A DNA stretch of 7,164 nucleotides from Nitrospirota bacterium. Lineage in GTDB: Bacteria > Nitrospirota > UBA9217. How positions within the stretch are numbered: position 1 is the first letter of the stretch; the number at the start of each line of letters is the position of its first letter. The DNA is taken from positions 1 through 7,164 of the forward strand of contig DAIDTZ010000035.1 in assembly GCA_027456925.1 (NCBI GenBank), in the 5' to 3' direction. A model generated the notes under the pieces. That model worked only from the letters and a program-made list of their open reading frames with translations, had not been told where the DNA came from and made no database searches. This document shows, one piece after another, positions 6,128-7,164 of the stretch. The position numbers and the translations under genes were made by a program.

Positions 6128-6165
6128 TGAAATATCTTGACTATTTCATAGCGCCATGTTATCAA
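6128..6165 (+). promoter_or_regulatory. candidate promoter with overlapping dyad, upstream of tatA
   Basis: TTGACT (6137-6142) and TATCAA (6160-6165) are separated by 17 bp, a plausible sigma70-type pair with four matches in the -10. The -35 lies within a perfect 7-bp inverted repeat, TGAAATA (6128-6134) and TATTTCA (6142-6148). A start near 6172 would give a leader of about 210 nt before tatA. A rival -10, GATAAT (6237-6242), has only a weak TTGGCC at 19 bp. Confidence 0.3.
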
Positions 6166-6184
6166 TGCAATGTTGTAGTGCGCT

Positions 6185-6320
6185 CAAATCGCGGGGCCGT
6201 TCATGAGGTTTTTGGCCGAGCGCGGACTATGATTGTGATAATGTAAAGCGAGCCGACCGTATCGGCTGCACAGTTAACGGCTAACGGCAACACCCTGCTC
6301 TTGCTTGTGACCGCGATTTG
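6185..6320 (+). other. nested inverted repeats, possible structured leader of tatA
   Basis: CAAATCGCGG (6185-6194) is perfectly complementary to CCGCGATTTG (6311-6320). Inside it, GCCGTT (6196-6201) can pair with AACGGC at 6283-6288 or 6276-6281, and a compact hairpin AGCCGA-CCGTA-TCGGCT lies at 6251-6267. The two AACGGC copies belong to a tandem TAACGGC duplication (6275-6288). Together these could fold into one domain in the RNA ahead of tatA. No known RNA family is recognised. Confidence 0.3.
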
Positions 6321-6382
6321 GCAACAACAGACTACGAAAACGCCGGTGTAAGCACGGTCGCCGCGATCCAGAGGAGAATCCC

Positions 6383-6718
6383 ATGTTCGGTCTCGGAATA
6401 GGTGAGTTACTCGTCATCTTCGTCATAGCCCTTGTTGTCTTCGGCCCCAAAAAACTTCCCGAGATAGGCCGTTCCGTGGGCCGCGCCATGGCCGAGTTCA
6501 AAAAAGCATCGCAGGAATTTCAGGACTCCATGCGGGAAGAAATGAAGGAAGTGGAAAAGACGGCGCAGCTCGACGAGATCAAGAAACTCGGCAACATCCA
6601 ACTTCCGGAGTACGAAGAACCGAAAGCCGGGCAGCCGGCAGAACCGCAGCAGGAAGCGCAAAAAGCCGAACACCAGCCGGACCAGCACAAGAGCGAGGAG
6701 AACAAGGGGAATGCCTGA
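6383..6718 (+). CDS. tatA: twin-arginine translocase TatA-family subunit
   Basis: TatA-family proteins assemble on TatBC in the inner membrane to form the pathway for folded proteins bearing twin-arginine signals. The 111-residue protein has one N-terminal membrane segment (about 5-20), the hinge FGPKKLPEIGR (20-30) with the conserved Phe-Gly, an amphipathic helix (about 22-60), and a hydrophilic, low-complexity tail rich in Gln, Glu and Lys (about 80-111). The core resembles B. subtilis TatAd. Glu8 in the membrane segment is the residue typical of TatB, whereas E. coli TatA has Gln there, so assignment as TatA or TatB is not certain. No second tatA/B gene precedes tatC. AGAGGAG (6370-6376) at 6 nt supports ATG 6383. 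The stop overlaps the tatC start by 8 bp, which implies translational coupling. Confidence 0.93.
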   Translation: MFGLGIGELLVIFVIALVVFGPKKLPEIGRSVGRAMAEFKKASQEFQDSMREEMKEVEKTAQLDEIKKLGNIQLPEYEEPKAGQPAEPQQEAQKAEHQPDQHKSEENKGNA

Positions 6719-7164
6719 AGAAGATCTAAGGATGTCGTTCTGGGGACATCTGGAGGAACTGAGAAAAAGGATCGTTCGCTCCGTTATTTGGATCGCCATC
6801 GGCTTCGGCGTGTGCTTTAACTTTTCCGAGAACATCCTGAGCGCGCTTCTGTGGCCGATGAACACGAAGGTGACGCTGAAAAGCACCTTTCCCTTTTATT
6901 CCGCCGTCCCGAACGCGGTCCCGCAAAAATTGCATTACACCACGCTGATAGAGCCTTTCTGGTCGAACTTAAAGATCGGGCTCATCGCAGGAATCATGCT
7001 CGTATTTCCCTTCGTCATGTGGGAGCTTTGGAAATTTTTTTCACCGGCCTTGCATCTGAAAGAGCGCCGGTATATCGGATACTTCGTTATGTTTTCCACC
7101 TTGTTCTTTGCCGCCGGGGTCCTCTTTTGTTTTTTTGTGCTGCTGCCGGTCGCGGTTCCCTTTC
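6711..7164 (+). CDS. tatC: twin-arginine translocase subunit TatC (3' end outside window)
   Basis: TatC is the polytopic inner-membrane receptor that binds twin-arginine signal peptides. 151 codons are present of an expected 240-260. HLEELRKRI at 13-21 is the family's N-terminal motif. Membrane segments are visible at about 22-38, 86-106 and 122-148. WELWKFFSPALHLKERRY (104-121) is the conserved cytoplasmic loop; its Glu118 matches E. coli Glu103 of the signal-peptide site. The first periplasmic loop is about 14 residues longer than in E. coli, counted from the HLxELR His to the Pro before the second membrane segment. ATG 6711 lies inside the tatA stop region and is served by GAGGAG (6695-6700), 10 nt away, so TatA and TatC are probably made from one message. 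An internal ATG at residue 8 is possible but poorly placed. Confidence 0.96.
   Translation, partial: MPEEDLRMSFWGHLEELRKRIVRSVIWIAIGFGVCFNFSENILSALLWPMNTKVTLKSTFPFYSAVPNAVPQKLHYTTLIEPFWSNLKIGLIAGIMLVFPFVMWELWKFFSPALHLKERRYIGYFVMFSTLFFAAGVLFCFFVLLPVAVPF

Larger units (their letters stand above)
5972..6382. other. 411 bp non-coding stretch between queF and tatA
   Basis: No gene is credible here; an open frame of about 60 codons at 5958-6140 overlaps the end of queF and resembles nothing. The stretch contains several small structures: a hairpin at 6082-6101 (CTTCTC, loop CGGC, GAGAGG, plus two outer pairs), a dyad and candidate promoter near 6128-6165, and a nested set of inverted repeats at 6185-6320. 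No T-tailed terminator for queF was found, and there is no tRNA, rRNA, tmRNA or SRP RNA signature. Confidence 0.5.

Noticed and set aside
5958..6140. Possible 60-residue + strand gene after queF
   Set aside because: It overlaps the queF 3' end, lacks a Shine-Dalgarno in a clean position, and its sequence shows no domain or motif.
6407..6886. Open frame of 159 codons on the - strand across tatA and tatC
   Set aside because: It is antisense to two well-supported Tat genes; its Phe/Leu-rich product is what reverse-reading such genes gives.
1..7164. CRISPR array, insertion sequence, phage or toxin-antitoxin system
   Set aside because: No regularly spaced repeats, transposase, integrase, attachment-site duplication or toxin-antitoxin pair is visible; the genes are core metabolism and export.

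Overview
The window comes from a bacterial chromosome of moderate GC content. The gene content (a truncated MetE-like protein, a TonB-type transducer, a TatAd-like TatA paired with TatC, and a short QueF) suggests a Gram-negative anaerobe of the Deltaproteobacteria or Nitrospirota kind. That placement is an impression from protein style only; there is no rRNA or other marker to confirm it.

Layout. Positions 1-69 hold what may be the last 22 codons of a + strand gene. From 137 to 5388 five genes all lie on the - strand. In transcription order they are: a short MetE-like zinc methyltransferase-family protein (5388-4345), a TonB-family energy transducer (4172-3378), argD (3242-2049), argF (1951-1031) and a peptidase C26 class I glutamine amidotransferase (856-137). 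Gaps of 97-174 bp separate them, so this is a co-directional series and not a tight operon. The C26 and MetE-like genes each have their own candidate -10 box. argD and argF are consecutive steps of arginine synthesis (N-acetylornithine formation, then citrulline formation after deacetylation) and are probably co-transcribed through a 97 bp spacer filled with degenerate 7-bp repeats.

From 5603 onward the genes are on the + strand. queF (queuosine precursor synthesis) is divergent from the MetE-like gene. A 411 bp non-coding stretch follows, holding several inverted repeats. Then comes tatA, which overlaps by 8 bp the start of tatC; tatC runs off the right edge. TatA and TatC together form a twin-arginine protein export system in the inner membrane.

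Most of this is ordinary housekeeping sequence, and I found no convincing new multi-gene system. The observations most worth a second look are: the MetE-like protein, a core-only candidate methionine synthase with Asp at the usual Glu zinc-ligand position; the palindrome sitting on its -10 box; the two mutually exclusive hairpins in the queF leader; and the nested inverted repeats ahead of tatA.
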